DNA of 64,000 bases from Mesorhizobium sp. M1B.F.Ca.ET.045.04.1.1 (lineage in GTDB: Bacteria; Pseudomonadota; Alphaproteobacteria; Rhizobiales; Rhizobiaceae). Position numbers and translations under genes: made by a program. The notes beneath the pieces were generated by a model. That model was not told the DNA's origin. It worked only from the letters and a program-made list of their open reading frames with translations, and made no database searches. This document shows, piece by piece, positions 43,229-52,569 of the stretch; within the stretch, counting starts at the first letter, position 1, and each line of letters begins with the position of its first letter. The DNA lies in assembly GCF_003952465.1 (NCBI RefSeq), contig NZ_CP034448.1, positions 7,045,001 to 7,109,000 of the forward strand, in the 5' to 3' direction.

Positions 43229-43262
43229 GAAAAATGCCCGGTCCTGGAGGGGAACCGGGCAA
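43229..43262 (-). terminator. Terminator of the DUF1127 gene, copy 2
   Basis: Same GCCCGGTT/ACCGGGC hairpin plus T run as at 42064-42097, about 115 bp past the intact DUF1127 stop. Confidence 0.65.
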
Positions 43263-43377
43263 TGTGCAGGCAGGCCGGCGGGGAACCGGCTGGGAGTGTG
43301 GGAGCCTGCATGAAGCTTGGTCGCGCCGAGCCTTCAAAGGGTTCAAAGGCGACCGAAAATGCAGTCAGCGCAGCCGA

Positions 43378-43668
43378 TCAGGCCACCTTGCGCGCGATAT
43401 CCTCGACCGTGTCGGCGCGGTCGCTGGCGATGGCGCGCAGCTTCGCCGTCGGGTCGCGGCCGAAGGGCACCGCGACGGCGACGTGGAGGTCGGCGCGGGT
43501 GAGCCCGATATCGGCAAGCTCGGCATCCGACATCTCGCCGAGGCGATAGAAGGCGCGGCGATTTTTCCAGGCGCGATAGGTATCGGCGACCGCATTGAGC
43601 ACACGCGTCGCAACAGCCGGACGCGTGGTGATGCGCGGGGTCTGGGTGGCGAATTCGAACGTGGTCAT
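43378..43668 (-). CDS. DUF1127 family small protein (intact copy)
   Basis: A 96-aa protein with a C-terminal DUF1127 domain: NAVADTYRAWKNRRAFYRLG, EMSDAELADIGLTRADLHVA. Such arginine-rich small proteins are abundant in Rhizobiales and several have been linked to RNA maturation, phosphate or carbon metabolism, or stress. The gene is divergent from a LysR regulator of the LsrB/VtlR type, a class known in Brucella to activate DUF1127 genes. Start at 43668 with a GGAG site. Confidence 0.88.
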   Translation of the reverse strand: MTTFEFATQTPRITTRPAVATRVLNAVADTYRAWKNRRAFYRLGEMSDAELADIGLTRADLHVAVAVPFGRDPTAKLRAIASDRADTVEDIARKVA

Positions 43669-43847
43669 GGCAGTCTCCTTCGGGGACAGAGCGGACGAAA
43701 CCAATCAATCGGCGCCTTGGGAGGAGCGCCGTTCCGGTCTCGATACACATGCCTTCATGTGGATGTTGCCAATTTGCCATCGATCGATTGATTAATCCAA
43801 CGAATGTTTCTAATCTTTAGCATCAACATCAATGATGGATTGAACCG

Positions 43848-44804
43848 ATGAAAGCGCCGCTCGATCTCGATCAGTTGCAGACCTTCATCTCGATCGCCGA
43901 CACCGGCAGCTTCACCCGCGCTGCCGAAGAGGTGCACCGAACGCAGTCGGCGGTGTCGATGCAGATGCGCCGGCTGGAGGAGCGGATCGGCAAGCCGCTG
44001 TTCGAAAAGGACGGCCGCACCAACAAGCTGACCGAGGAAGGCGACAGGCTGCTTTCCTATGCGAGGCGGCTGATCTACCTCAACCGAGAGACTTTAGCCG
44101 CCTTCGACGACCAGCGGCTCGAAGGCACGATCCGCATCGGCACGCCGGACGACTACGCCGACCGCTTCCTGCCCGAGATCATGGCGCGCTTCTCGCGCTC
44201 CAACCCGCGCGTCGAGCTCACCGTCATCTGCGAGCCGACGCCGGGACTGGTCGAGCACATCAAGCGCGGCAATCTCGATCTCGCGCTGGTGACGCACAAC
44301 GACACGCGCGGCCAGTCGGAAGTGGTGCGGCGCGAGCCGCTTTTGTGGGTCACCTCGGCCAACCATGCCACGCATGAGCAGGAGATCCTGCCGATGGCGT
44401 TCGGCCGGCCGAACTGCGTCTGGCGGCGCGCCGCGGTCGACGTGCTCGACCGGCAGAGCCGCGAGTACCGCGTGCTCTTCTCCAGCTTCTCGGCGACCGT
44501 TATCACCGCCGCCGTGCTTTCCGGCCTCGCCATCTCGGTGCTGCCGGAATGCGCGCTCAGGCCCGGCATGCGCGTGCTGGGCGAGGCCGACGGATTCGAC
44601 GCGCTGCCGGACTGCCGCATCGGCATCATGCGCGGCCAGACTTCGCAGCCGGAGATCGTCGATGCGCTCGCCCGCCATATCGCGGAAAGCCTCGACAACA
44701 TCTCGGTGCCGGTCGGCGAGGAAACGGGAAGCTTCGACTTCGCGGCACTCGCCTTCGCCAAGATGAAACGGACCAAGGCAAACCAGATCCTGCCTGGCTG
44801 GTAG
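43848..44804 (+). CDS. LysR-family regulator, LsrB/VtlR-like
   Basis: A 318-aa LysR regulator. The helix-turn-helix is SFTRAAEEVHRTQSAVSMQM (residues about 21-40). The effector domain has IGTPDDYADRFLPEIMARFS and PGLVEHIKRGNLDLALVTHN, wording I associate with the LsrB (Sinorhizobium) and VtlR (Brucella) group. It is divergent from a DUF1127 gene, a known type of target of VtlR. A 20-codon fragment of its start is repeated at 42682. Confidence 0.87.
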   Translation: MKAPLDLDQLQTFISIADTGSFTRAAEEVHRTQSAVSMQMRRLEERIGKPLFEKDGRTNKLTEEGDRLLSYARRLIYLNRETLAAFDDQRLEGTIRIGTPDDYADRFLPEIMARFSRSNPRVELTVICEPTPGLVEHIKRGNLDLALVTHNDTRGQSEVVRREPLLWVTSANHATHEQEILPMAFGRPNCVWRRAAVDVLDRQSREYRVLFSSFSATVITAAVLSGLAISVLPECALRPGMRVLGEADGFDALPDCRIGIMRGQTSQPEIVDALARHIAESLDNISVPVGEETGSFDFAALAFAKMKRTKANQILPGW

Positions 44805-44905
44805 GCCGTCCGCCCCGAGACGTCGGACGAAGACAGGCCCGGGCAGCGCCAGGAAGGATTGTTCCCTACCTTGACGCGGCCCGATAAGCGTTCCCCAATC
44901 ACGTT

Positions 44906-46471
44906 ATGAGCGAAGCAGCAACCGAATCACGCAGCAACGCCACCGAATATACGGTGAGCGAGATTTCCGGCGCGCTGAAGCGCACGGTCGAGGACGCCTT
45001 CGGCAATGTGCGGGTGCGCGGCGAGATTTCCGGCTATCGCGGTCCGCATTCTTCCGGTCACGCCTATTTCGCGCTGAAGGACGACCGCGCGCGGATAGAC
45101 GCCGTGGTGTGGAAGACCACGATGTCCAGGCTGAAATTCCGCCCCGAGGAAGGGATGGAGGTGATCGCCAGCGGCAGGCTGACCACCTATCCCGGCAAAT
45201 CCAACTACCAGATCGTCATCGACAATCTCGAGCCGGCGGGTGCCGGCGCACTGATGGCGCTGCTGGAAGAGCGCAAGCGGCGGCTGCAGGCCGAGGGCCT
45301 GTTCGATACCGGGCGCAAGCGGCGGCTGCCGTTCATGCCGCGCGTCATCGGTGTCGTCACCTCGCCGACGGGCTCGGTGATCCGCGACATCATCCACCGC
45401 ATCAAGGATCGGTTTCCGCTTCACGTGCTGGTCTGGCCGGTGAGGGTCCAGGGCGAGACAACCGCCAAGGAGGTGACAGCCGCCGTCAACGGCTTCAACG
45501 CGCTCACCTGGGACGGCGCCGCGCGGCAACCCGATCTCCTGATCGTGGCACGCGGCGGCGGCAGCCTGGAGGACCTTTGGGGATTCAACGACGAAGGGCT
45601 GGCGCGCGCCGTCGCTGACTCGCACATCCCGATAATTTCGGCCGTCGGCCACGAGACCGACTGGACGCTCATCGACTTCGTCGCCGACATGCGCGCGCCG
45701 ACGCCCACGGGCGCCGCCGAAATCGCTGTGCCCGTCAAGGCCGATCTCGAGGCCACGCTTGCAAGCCTCGGCGCGCGGCTCAACGCCTGCGCCTCGCGCA
45801 ATCTCGAACGTAAGCGCCAGGCCGTGCGCGCCGCGGCGCGCGCGCTCCCCTCGCCCGACCAATTGCTCGCGCTGCCGCGCCGCCGTTTCGACGAGGCGAC
45901 CAGCCGGCTGGGCCGTGGGCTGACGGTGAGCATCGAGCGCAAGCGCGCACGGCTGGATCGGCAGCGGCTGACGCCGGCGACCTTGTCGCGCCGGCTCAAC
46001 GAGACGCGCACGCTGACCGGCCGCGACATCGCCCGCGCACGCGCCGCCTTCTTCGCCATCGTGCGCCAAGGCCGGGCGCGCTTCCAGCGCAACGCGGCAA
46101 GGCTGTCGCCGGCGCCGATCGTCAGGCGGCAGAAGCTGCTGGCCGACACGCTGGCCGGGCTGACCCGCCGTCAGGAGCAGGCGATGGAGCGGCGGCTGGA
46201 CCGGCTGCGTGCGGCGCTGACCCAAGCCGACCGGCTGCTCGCCACGCTGTCGCACAAGGCCGTGTTGGCGCGCGGCTTCGCGCTGGTCAAGGATGCCGAT
46301 GGCGCCGTCATCAAGCGGGTCGCCGAATTGGCGCCGGGGGCGGTGCTGCAACTGGAATTCGCCGACGGCAATGCAGAGGCCATCGCCACCAGCGGCGGGG
46401 CGCGGCCGAAGCTGGCCGCCAAGCCCTCGACCAAGCCCAAGGAGCCGGGCAATCAAGGCTCGTTGTTCTGA
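44906..46471 (+). CDS. xseA: Exodeoxyribonuclease VII large subunit
   Basis: A 521-aa XseA. The N-terminal OB fold has VRGEISGYRGPHSSGHAYFA and the catalytic domain has GVVTSPTGSVIRDIIHRIKD, RGGGSLEDLWGFNDEGLARA and SAVGHETDWTLIDFVADMRA. A long coiled coil follows and a basic C-terminal tail. It degrades single-stranded DNA together with the small subunit XseB, whose gene is not nearby. The peptidase gene starts two bases after its stop. Confidence 0.95.
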   Translation: MSEAATESRSNATEYTVSEISGALKRTVEDAFGNVRVRGEISGYRGPHSSGHAYFALKDDRARIDAVVWKTTMSRLKFRPEEGMEVIASGRLTTYPGKSNYQIVIDNLEPAGAGALMALLEERKRRLQAEGLFDTGRKRRLPFMPRVIGVVTSPTGSVIRDIIHRIKDRFPLHVLVWPVRVQGETTAKEVTAAVNGFNALTWDGAARQPDLLIVARGGGSLEDLWGFNDEGLARAVADSHIPIISAVGHETDWTLIDFVADMRAPTPTGAAEIAVPVKADLEATLASLGARLNACASRNLERKRQAVRAAARALPSPDQLLALPRRRFDEATSRLGRGLTVSIERKRARLDRQRLTPATLSRRLNETRTLTGRDIARARAAFFAIVRQGRARFQRNAARLSPAPIVRRQKLLADTLAGLTRRQEQAMERRLDRLRAALTQADRLLATLSHKAVLARGFALVKDADGAVIKRVAELAPGAVLQLEFADGNAEAIATSGGARPKLAAKPSTKPKEPGNQGSLF

Positions 46472-46473
46472 GC

Positions 46474-47592
46474 ATGAGCAGCCACCACCCGCATCTTCGC
46501 ACGCCTTCCGGCAAGCCGCGCCTGCGCTCGTTCGAGATAGCGCTGGACGGCACGCCCGGCCGCTTCAACGCCATCACCGACGTGCCGGGGGTCGCGGTCG
46601 GCTACACGACGCTGATTGCCGGCGACGGGCCGCTCCAGGTCGGCAAGGGACCGGTGCGCACCGGCGTGACCGCGATCCTGCCGAGGCCGCCTGGCGAGCT
46701 CGCCACGCGGGTGTTCGCCGGCGTGTTCAGCCAGAACGGCAATGGCGAACTCACCGGCACGCATATCATCGAGGAGACCGGCGCCTTCAACCTGCCGATC
46801 ACCATCACCAACACCCATTCCTGCGGTGTCACGCGCGACGGCACGCTGCACTGGATGAGCCGGGTGCTGCCGGCAGCGCTCGACAGCGCCTGGGGCCTGC
46901 CGGTGTCGGCGGAGACCTATGACGGCTTCCTCAACGACATCAACGGCCACCATGTCGGCTTCGATCATGTCGCCTCAGCGCTCGACGGCGCAACTAGCGG
47001 CGCCATCGAGGAAGGCAGCGTCGGCGGCGGCACCGGCATGATCTCGTTCGGCTTCAAGGCAGGGTCAGGCACCGCCTCGCGGATCGTCGAGTGGCAAGAC
47101 AGAGGCTACACGCTCGGCGTTTTCGTGCAGGCCAATTTCGGCAGGCGGCATAATTTCACCATTCGCGGCCGGCGCGTCGGACCGGAACTCACCGAGCCGG
47201 CGATCCGCGAACGCACGCCCCGCGCCGAAAAGGGTTCGATCATAGCCATCGTCGCCACCGACGCGCCGTTCCTGCCGCACCAGATGAAACGGCTGGCGAG
47301 GCGCGTGCCGCTCGGCATCGCCATGACCGGCGGCTATGGCTATCACAGCTCGGGCGACATTTTTCTCGCCTTCTCGACCGCCAATCCCGAGGCAGCGCTG
47401 GCGGCTTCAGGCCGCATAGCCCGCGCGGATTTCATCCCGGACGTCGATATCGATCCGTTCTTCGACGCGGTGGTGCAAGGGGTGGAGGAAGCGATCCTCA
47501 ACGCGCTCACCGCCAATGAGGACATGACGGGGCGCGACGGCAATTTCGTGCCGGCGCTGCCAACGGGATGGCTGAAGAACAAGTCCGGCTAA
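46474..47592 (+). CDS. DmpA/P1 (S58) family self-processing aminopeptidase
   Basis: A 372-aa N-terminal-nucleophile-like peptidase of the DmpA/BapA family. Conserved blocks: GRFNAITDVPGVAVGYTTLI, HIIEETGAFNLPITITNTHS, EGSVGGGTGMISFGFKAGSG, and the autocleavage site Gly254-Ser255 in EKGSIIAIVATDAPFLPHQM, which creates the new N-terminal serine nucleophile. It releases N-terminal D-, L- or beta-amino acids from small peptides. No signal peptide. It follows xseA at two bases, so is probably co-transcribed. Confidence 0.93.
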   Translation: MSSHHPHLRTPSGKPRLRSFEIALDGTPGRFNAITDVPGVAVGYTTLIAGDGPLQVGKGPVRTGVTAILPRPPGELATRVFAGVFSQNGNGELTGTHIIEETGAFNLPITITNTHSCGVTRDGTLHWMSRVLPAALDSAWGLPVSAETYDGFLNDINGHHVGFDHVASALDGATSGAIEEGSVGGGTGMISFGFKAGSGTASRIVEWQDRGYTLGVFVQANFGRRHNFTIRGRRVGPELTEPAIRERTPRAEKGSIIAIVATDAPFLPHQMKRLARRVPLGIAMTGGYGYHSSGDIFLAFSTANPEAALAASGRIARADFIPDVDIDPFFDAVVQGVEEAILNALTANEDMTGRDGNFVPALPTGWLKNKSG

Positions 47593-47695
47593 AGCGCGTC
47601 GCGATCTTTCAGATTCGCTCCTTGCGCTTTAGTTTCTGATTTTACGCATGTCTTTGTCCCGAAACCGGTTCCCACTTTCGGGAGACATGCTTTAA
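47591..47695. repeat. Two-module palindromic repeat (AAAGCGCGTCGC type), copy 2
   Basis: AAAGCGCGTCGCGATCTTTC...GCGCTTTA followed by GCATGTCTTTGTCCCGAAAC...GGGAGACATGC. It begins at the peptidase stop codon. Related to copies at 11350, 52389 and 61818. Confidence 0.7.
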
Positions 47696-47751
47696 GCTAG
47701 ACGCTCGGCTCGTTTGCAGGAGAATGCCGGGTTTTCCGGCGGGCGGGTATC

Positions 47752-48006
47752 TTACTCGGACGGCTTGTCCGGCTGCGTTTCGTGCTCGTTCTCCTCGGCG
47801 ACTTCCTCGAGACGCGATGCGATCAGTTCCTTGATGTCACCGACCTCTTCCTGGATGTCTTCCAGAAGGATGCCTTCCTCGGCTGCCTTGGCGCAGCACT
47901 CCTCAGCGAGGGTTTCGGCCTGCTTCTCGATCCTGGCCGGCGAATGCGGGCACTGGACTTTCTCGCCAATCCATCCGCGCAAGAATTCGATCGCATGTTC
48001 ACTCAT
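47752..48006 (-). CDS. DUF768 family small protein
   Basis: An 84-aa acidic helical protein: AIEFLRGWIGEKVQCPHSPA, EECCAKAAEEGILLEDIQEE, VGDIKELIASRLEEV. The pattern FLxxW...A...GI...DIxEExG....I matches DUF768, a small family that I know chiefly from Mesorhizobium. Function unknown. No signal peptide. It supports the genus assignment. Confidence 0.78.
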   Translation of the reverse strand: MSEHAIEFLRGWIGEKVQCPHSPARIEKQAETLAEECCAKAAEEGILLEDIQEEVGDIKELIASRLEEVAEENEHETQPDKPSE

Positions 48007-48558
48007 ACTGCTTCTTCCCTAGCGGCAATGCCGGTTGGTAGTCATGAACGCCCCCAACGGATGCACGCCCCATTGGAACCCGAGTCGGCCTCGACCGGCA
48101 AGACTTCTTGCCCGAGGTCCACGCAGCGGGAGGAATTGGAGGGTTCAGGGAACACGTTCTGATTGGTGAGGGTGATGATGCTTGGCCAGGACCGTCAAAG
48201 ATCCGCACTATTGTTTCTGTTTGCTTTTTCCCGGTTTTTCGAACCGATTTCCGTCACAACACGCAACGCATTTACGGCGATCTCGCAGGCGCACCCAGGG
48301 CGAGAAGCCGAAAGCCGCCGCTATATAGTGATATCCTCACGCAATGTCGACTCCGGACGCCGTCCTGCTTCTTTCCGTCGCGTCAGGTGAGGCAGGCAAC
48401 CATCGGATCGGAAGCCTATAGTCGCCTTCAACAGGCACAGTGCGATGCCTTCATTGGCCCTTGAACGCTCAAGTCGGGCACGCGTAACATCACATCGCTC
48501 AGACTGAGTCTGTTTCATTCGTCCGGGCTAATGTCCGGATCGGTTTGGATATTTTCCT
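48007..48558. other. Intergenic region without recognisable gene
   Basis: About 550 bp between the DUF768 gene and the ABC exporter pair. Short frames are present on both strands but none has recognisable content or a good ribosome site. It must hold the leftward DUF768 promoter and the rightward exporter promoter. No repeat of the families above was seen. Confidence 0.5.
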
Positions 48559-50421
48559 TTGCATACGGATGCAAAAAGCAGCGCGCCGGAGCGCGGCAAG
48601 TCCTTTGCCCATGTGGCGGAAGCCTCCTGGGGCAAGGGGCTCAGCACCCTGCTGCGCATCATGCGCATGACGCTGCGCCATCCCTGGCAAGTCGCGATCA
48701 CCATCGTCTCGACCTTCATTGCCGCGACGCTGCAGCTTCTCATTCCACGCCTGCTGGGGCGCGCCATCGATCAGGCGCAAGGCGTGATGGCCGTGGGCGC
48801 CGGCACCGCCGCGCAACAGGCGCTTTGGAACACGGCGCTCACACTGCTGGTCGTCAGCGTGCTGCGCGGCCTCTTCACCATGGCGCAGAACTACTATGGC
48901 GAGGCCGTCGGCCATCGGACCGGCTATGAGCTGCGCCTGGCGTTCTATGAGAAGATCCAGCGGCTGAGCTTTGCCTTCCACGACCGGGTCCATACCGGCG
49001 ATCTGATTACGCTCGGGCTGCTCGATCTCGACGGCGTGCGCATGTTCTTTTCCACCGGCGTCCTGCGCGTGTTCCTGCTCGGCGTGCTGATCGGCGTCGG
49101 CGCCTATCTGCTGATCAGCACCGATCTCGTGCTCGGGCTGCTCAGCCTGAGCTTTGTGCCGTTCGTCGCCTGGCGATCCTCCGTCACCCAGTTGCGGCTG
49201 CGCAGCACCTGGCTGACGCTGCAGGAGCGCCTGTCGGTGCTGAGCCGGGTGATGGACGAGAATCTCGGCGGCATCCGTGTCGTGCGCGCCTTTGCTGCGC
49301 AGCGCCATGAGCTTAAGAAATTCGACCGCGCCAAGCAGGACGCGCTGGACCTCGCCAGCCAGCGCGTCGATATCCGCGTCAGCAACACCAGCGCCATGAA
49401 CTTCTCGTTCCTGGCGGCCATGGGCCTTGTGCTCTGGTTCGGCGGCCAGAAGGTGATGTCGGGTCAAATCAGCGTCGGCACGCTGGCTCAGTTCCTCACC
49501 TTCATGACCATCCTGCAGATGCCGGTGCGCCAGCTTGGCCTGATGGTCAACTCGTTCGCACGCGCCTCGACCTGCGGCACGCGGCTGTTCGAGCTGCTCG
49601 ACACCGAGCTCGACATCAAGGACGTGCCGGGCGCCAGCGACCTGGTCGTCACCGAAGGCGTGCTGCGCTTCGACGATGTCGGCTTCTGTTATGCAGGTTC
49701 AACTGGGCGGCCGACATTGTCCGGCATTTCCTTGGAGGCGAGGCCCGGCCAGACCATCGGCATCGTCGGCCCGCCCGGCAGCGGCAAGTCGACCATCGCG
49801 CATTTGATCCCACGCTTCTACGACGTGACCTCGGGCGCTATCACCATCGACGGCCAGGACATCCGCGCGGTCACGCTGCGGTCGCTGCGCAAGGCGGTGG
49901 GCGTCGTGCAGCAGGACGCCTTCCTGTTCACGACCTCGATCGAGAACAACATCGCCTACGGCAATCCCTGGGCACGCGAAACCCGTATCGGCCAAGCCGC
50001 CGAGTATGCCCAGTTGCACAACTACATCATCGGGCTGCCGGCCGGCTACACCACGATCGTCGGCGAACGCGGCGCCTCGCTTTCCGGCGGCCAGCGGCAG
50101 CGTCTGACCATCGCCCGCAGCCTGATGCTGCGGCCTTCGGTGCTGGTGTTCGACGATTCCACCGCGGCCATCGATGCCGGCACCGAACAGCGCATCCGGG
50201 CGGCGATGAAGCGCTTCGCCAAGGACCGCGTGACGCTGATCATCTCGCACCGGCTGGGCTCGCTGATGCATGCCGACGAGATCCTGTTCGTCGAGGGCGG
50301 CAGGATCGTCGAACGCGGCACGCATGAGGAATTGCTGGCCTTAGGCGGACGCTATCGCGCGCTCTACGACCTGCAGCTGCGACCCGACGACGACCGGCCC
50401 GCAGCACTGGGAGCCGCGTGA
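48559..50421 (+). CDS. Heterodimeric ABC exporter subunit with degenerate Walker B
   Basis: A 620-aa half-transporter with six membrane helices and a C-terminal nucleotide-binding domain. Walker A is GPPGSGKSTIAHL, the signature is canonical LSGGQRQRLTIARS, but Walker B is VLVFDDSTAAID with Asp533 in place of the catalytic Glu. That substitution marks the degenerate partner in heterodimeric exporters such as BmrCD and TM287/288. The stop overlaps the next gene's ATG (TGATG). Start is a TTG at 48559 with weak support; the true start might lie a little downstream. Confidence 0.9.
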   Translation: MHTDAKSSAPERGKSFAHVAEASWGKGLSTLLRIMRMTLRHPWQVAITIVSTFIAATLQLLIPRLLGRAIDQAQGVMAVGAGTAAQQALWNTALTLLVVSVLRGLFTMAQNYYGEAVGHRTGYELRLAFYEKIQRLSFAFHDRVHTGDLITLGLLDLDGVRMFFSTGVLRVFLLGVLIGVGAYLLISTDLVLGLLSLSFVPFVAWRSSVTQLRLRSTWLTLQERLSVLSRVMDENLGGIRVVRAFAAQRHELKKFDRAKQDALDLASQRVDIRVSNTSAMNFSFLAAMGLVLWFGGQKVMSGQISVGTLAQFLTFMTILQMPVRQLGLMVNSFARASTCGTRLFELLDTELDIKDVPGASDLVVTEGVLRFDDVGFCYAGSTGRPTLSGISLEARPGQTIGIVGPPGSGKSTIAHLIPRFYDVTSGAITIDGQDIRAVTLRSLRKAVGVVQQDAFLFTTSIENNIAYGNPWARETRIGQAAEYAQLHNYIIGLPAGYTTIVGERGASLSGGQRQRLTIARSLMLRPSVLVFDDSTAAIDAGTEQRIRAAMKRFAKDRVTLIISHRLGSLMHADEILFVEGGRIVERGTHEELLALGGRYRALYDLQLRPDDDRPAALGAA

Positions 50422-52313
50422 TGTCGGACCCGCGCGACGACGAGAAGGAAGACACCAGCGGGCGTCCGGCGAAGGCGGTCGTCGGCTCGCACCGCGACGA
50501 GGAGGAGGTTTTCGGCAAGGCCTACGATCCGCGCATCGTGCGGCGCATCTGGAGCTTCGTGAGGCCGTATCAGACCCGGATTTTCATCTCGGTCGCCGCG
50601 GTGCTGGTGTTCACGCTGACGCAATTGGCGATCCCTCTGGTCATCCGCTACGCCATCGACCACGGCATGGCGCCGGGCAGGCTCGACCGTTCGGTCATGG
50701 CCTGGGCGACCGCCGCTTTCTCGGCGGTCATCCTTATGAATTATGCGGCGAGCTATGTGCAGGAAAGCGTCGTCGGCAAGGTGGCCGAGAATGTGCTCTC
50801 CGACCTGCGCCGCGCCATGTTCGGCCATCTGCAGCGGGTCTCGCTGAGCTTCATGGACAAGACCGAGGTCGGCCGGCTGATGTCGCGCCTGCAGGGCGAC
50901 GTCAATTCGATGCAGGAGTTCCTCGAAACGTCCGTCATGTCTGTGGGCGACATCGTGCTCTTGTTCGGCATCGTCAGCGTGCTCTTGTGGCTCGATTTCC
51001 GGCTCGGGCTGCTGACGCTTTCGACCATGCCGATGCTGTTCATCGTGCGTCTGTTCTGGCTGCCGCGCGCCAAGGTCGCCTTCATGGCCGCGCACGAAAC
51101 CAACTCGATCGCCAACGGCGCGCTGGCCGAAGGCATTCACGGCGTGCGCACCGTGCAAAGCCTCGAGCGCCAGCACGTCAATTTCGACCTCTATGACGAG
51201 AAGGTGCTGGCCAATCTCAATGCCCATCTGAGGTCGGCCAGATATGCGCAGGTGATGGTGCCGATCGTCGATACGCTGACCGGCATGGCCATGGCGACGG
51301 TCATCGTCGTCGGCGGTTCGATGGTGCTGTCGCACGGCCTCGACATCGGCGTCATGGTGGCGTTCCTGTTCTACATCCAGCGCTTCTTCGACCCCATCCG
51401 CTCGCTGACCATGCAGTACAGCGTCATGCAGCGCGCCATGGCCTCGGGACAGCGCATCTCCGAAGTGCTCGACGTGCCGGTGGACGTCAGCGACAGGCAA
51501 GGCGCGGTGGCGCTGTCGCGCGACATGGACGGCTCGGTCGAGTTCAGGAACGTCACCTTCGGCTACCGGCGGAACCAGCCGGTGCTGAAGAACGTCAGCT
51601 TCCGCGTCAATCCGGGCGAGACCGTCGCACTTGTCGGTCCGACCGGCTCGGGCAAGTCGAGCTCCATGGCGCTGGCGCACCGCTTCTACGATGTGTGGTC
51701 GGGTCAGGTGCTGGTCGGCGGGCACGACGTGCGCGACCTGACGCAGGATTCGCTCGGCGAACAGATGGCGATGGTCCTGCAGGAGCCGTTTCTGTTTTCC
51801 GGAACGGTGCTGGAAAACATCCGCTACCACAAGACCAATGCTACCCGAGAGGAGGTGGTCCGCGCGGCAAAGGCCGTGGGCGCGCACGACTTCATCGAGC
51901 ATCTGCCCGACGGCTACGACACCGAGCTCGAGCAGCGCGGCGGCAATCTCTCGCTCGGCCAGCGGCAGTTGATCAGCTTCGCGCGGGCTCTGGTGGCCGA
52001 CGCCAAGATCCTTGTGCTCGATGAGGCCACTGCCAGCATCGATTCCTACACCGAGATGCTGATCCAAAAGGCGCTGGTAAAGCTGCTGGAAGGCCGGACC
52101 GGGCTCGTCATCGCCCACCGGCTGGCCACCATCCGTGGCGCCGACCGCATCATCGTGCTGCAGAACGGCGAGATCGTCGAAAGCGGCAACCACGATCAAT
52201 TGATGGAACGAAAGGGCCTCTACGCCCGCCTCTACAACATGAACTACGCCTCGTTCGACGACATTTCGGAGGAGGAGATGGGAATGGACGCGGTGGCCGG
52301 CAAAGCGACGTGA
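50421..52313 (+). CDS. Heterodimeric ABC exporter subunit with canonical Walker B
   Basis: A 630-aa half-transporter: six membrane helices after a charged N-terminal tail, then a nucleotide-binding domain with Walker A GPTGSGKSSSMAL and Walker B ILVLDEATASID with the catalytic Glu. Its own signature is altered to LSLGQRQL (near residue 510). That altered signature faces the degenerate Walker B of the first subunit, giving one dead and one active ATP site. The pair probably exports drugs, lipids or peptides from the inner membrane. Confidence 0.92.
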   Translation: MSDPRDDEKEDTSGRPAKAVVGSHRDEEEVFGKAYDPRIVRRIWSFVRPYQTRIFISVAAVLVFTLTQLAIPLVIRYAIDHGMAPGRLDRSVMAWATAAFSAVILMNYAASYVQESVVGKVAENVLSDLRRAMFGHLQRVSLSFMDKTEVGRLMSRLQGDVNSMQEFLETSVMSVGDIVLLFGIVSVLLWLDFRLGLLTLSTMPMLFIVRLFWLPRAKVAFMAAHETNSIANGALAEGIHGVRTVQSLERQHVNFDLYDEKVLANLNAHLRSARYAQVMVPIVDTLTGMAMATVIVVGGSMVLSHGLDIGVMVAFLFYIQRFFDPIRSLTMQYSVMQRAMASGQRISEVLDVPVDVSDRQGAVALSRDMDGSVEFRNVTFGYRRNQPVLKNVSFRVNPGETVALVGPTGSGKSSSMALAHRFYDVWSGQVLVGGHDVRDLTQDSLGEQMAMVLQEPFLFSGTVLENIRYHKTNATREEVVRAAKAVGAHDFIEHLPDGYDTELEQRGGNLSLGQRQLISFARALVADAKILVLDEATASIDSYTEMLIQKALVKLLEGRTGLVIAHRLATIRGADRIIVLQNGEIVESGNHDQLMERKGLYARLYNMNYASFDDISEEEMGMDAVAGKAT

Positions 52314-52388
52314 GCGTCAAGGACGCCTATGGATGGTTTGGCGGCTCGCTATCAAGAGCCTGATCGCCAGGTCGATCCTTCGCACGGT

Positions 52389-52490
52389 CATGTCGCCCAA
52401 AAGTGTGCAGCGGTTTTGGGGAAAACGACATGCATCGAAACAAAGATTTAAAGCGCGTCGCGATCTTTCAGATTCGCTCCATGCGCTTTA
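52389..52490. repeat. Two-module palindromic repeat (AAAGCGCGTCGC type), copy 3
   Basis: CATGTCGCCCAAAAGTGTGC...AACGACATGCAT followed by AAAGCGCGTCGCGATCTTTC...ATGCGCTTTA. The module order is reversed relative to copies 1 and 2 and matches copy 4 at 61818. Confidence 0.7.
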
Positions 52491-52569
52491 GGTTTTGATT
52501 TCTCACTGCAACAGACTCTATCATCAGGTATAGTCCCTAAGTGATCGCCGACGGCGGAGGAAAGAGCAA

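Larger units (their letters stand above)
42743..43909. repeat. Tandem direct repeat of about 1.17 kb, copy 2
   Basis: Second copy of 41572-42742. It contains the broken 3' part of the DUF937 gene, the intact DUF1127 gene, and the start of the intact LysR gene. Each of the two downstream genes is whole only in this copy, while DUF937 is whole only in copy 1. Confidence 0.9.

Noticed and set aside
42682..43791. 369-codon frame starting as a LysR protein and continuing in DUF937-like sequence
   Set aside because: It crosses the junction of the tandem repeat, changes frame through homopolymer differences and ends antisense to the DUF1127 gene. It is a chance product, not a fusion gene.
50364..52199. 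611-codon frame opposite the second ABC exporter gene
   Set aside because: Antisense shadow of a gene with clear Walker motifs; no recognisable content.
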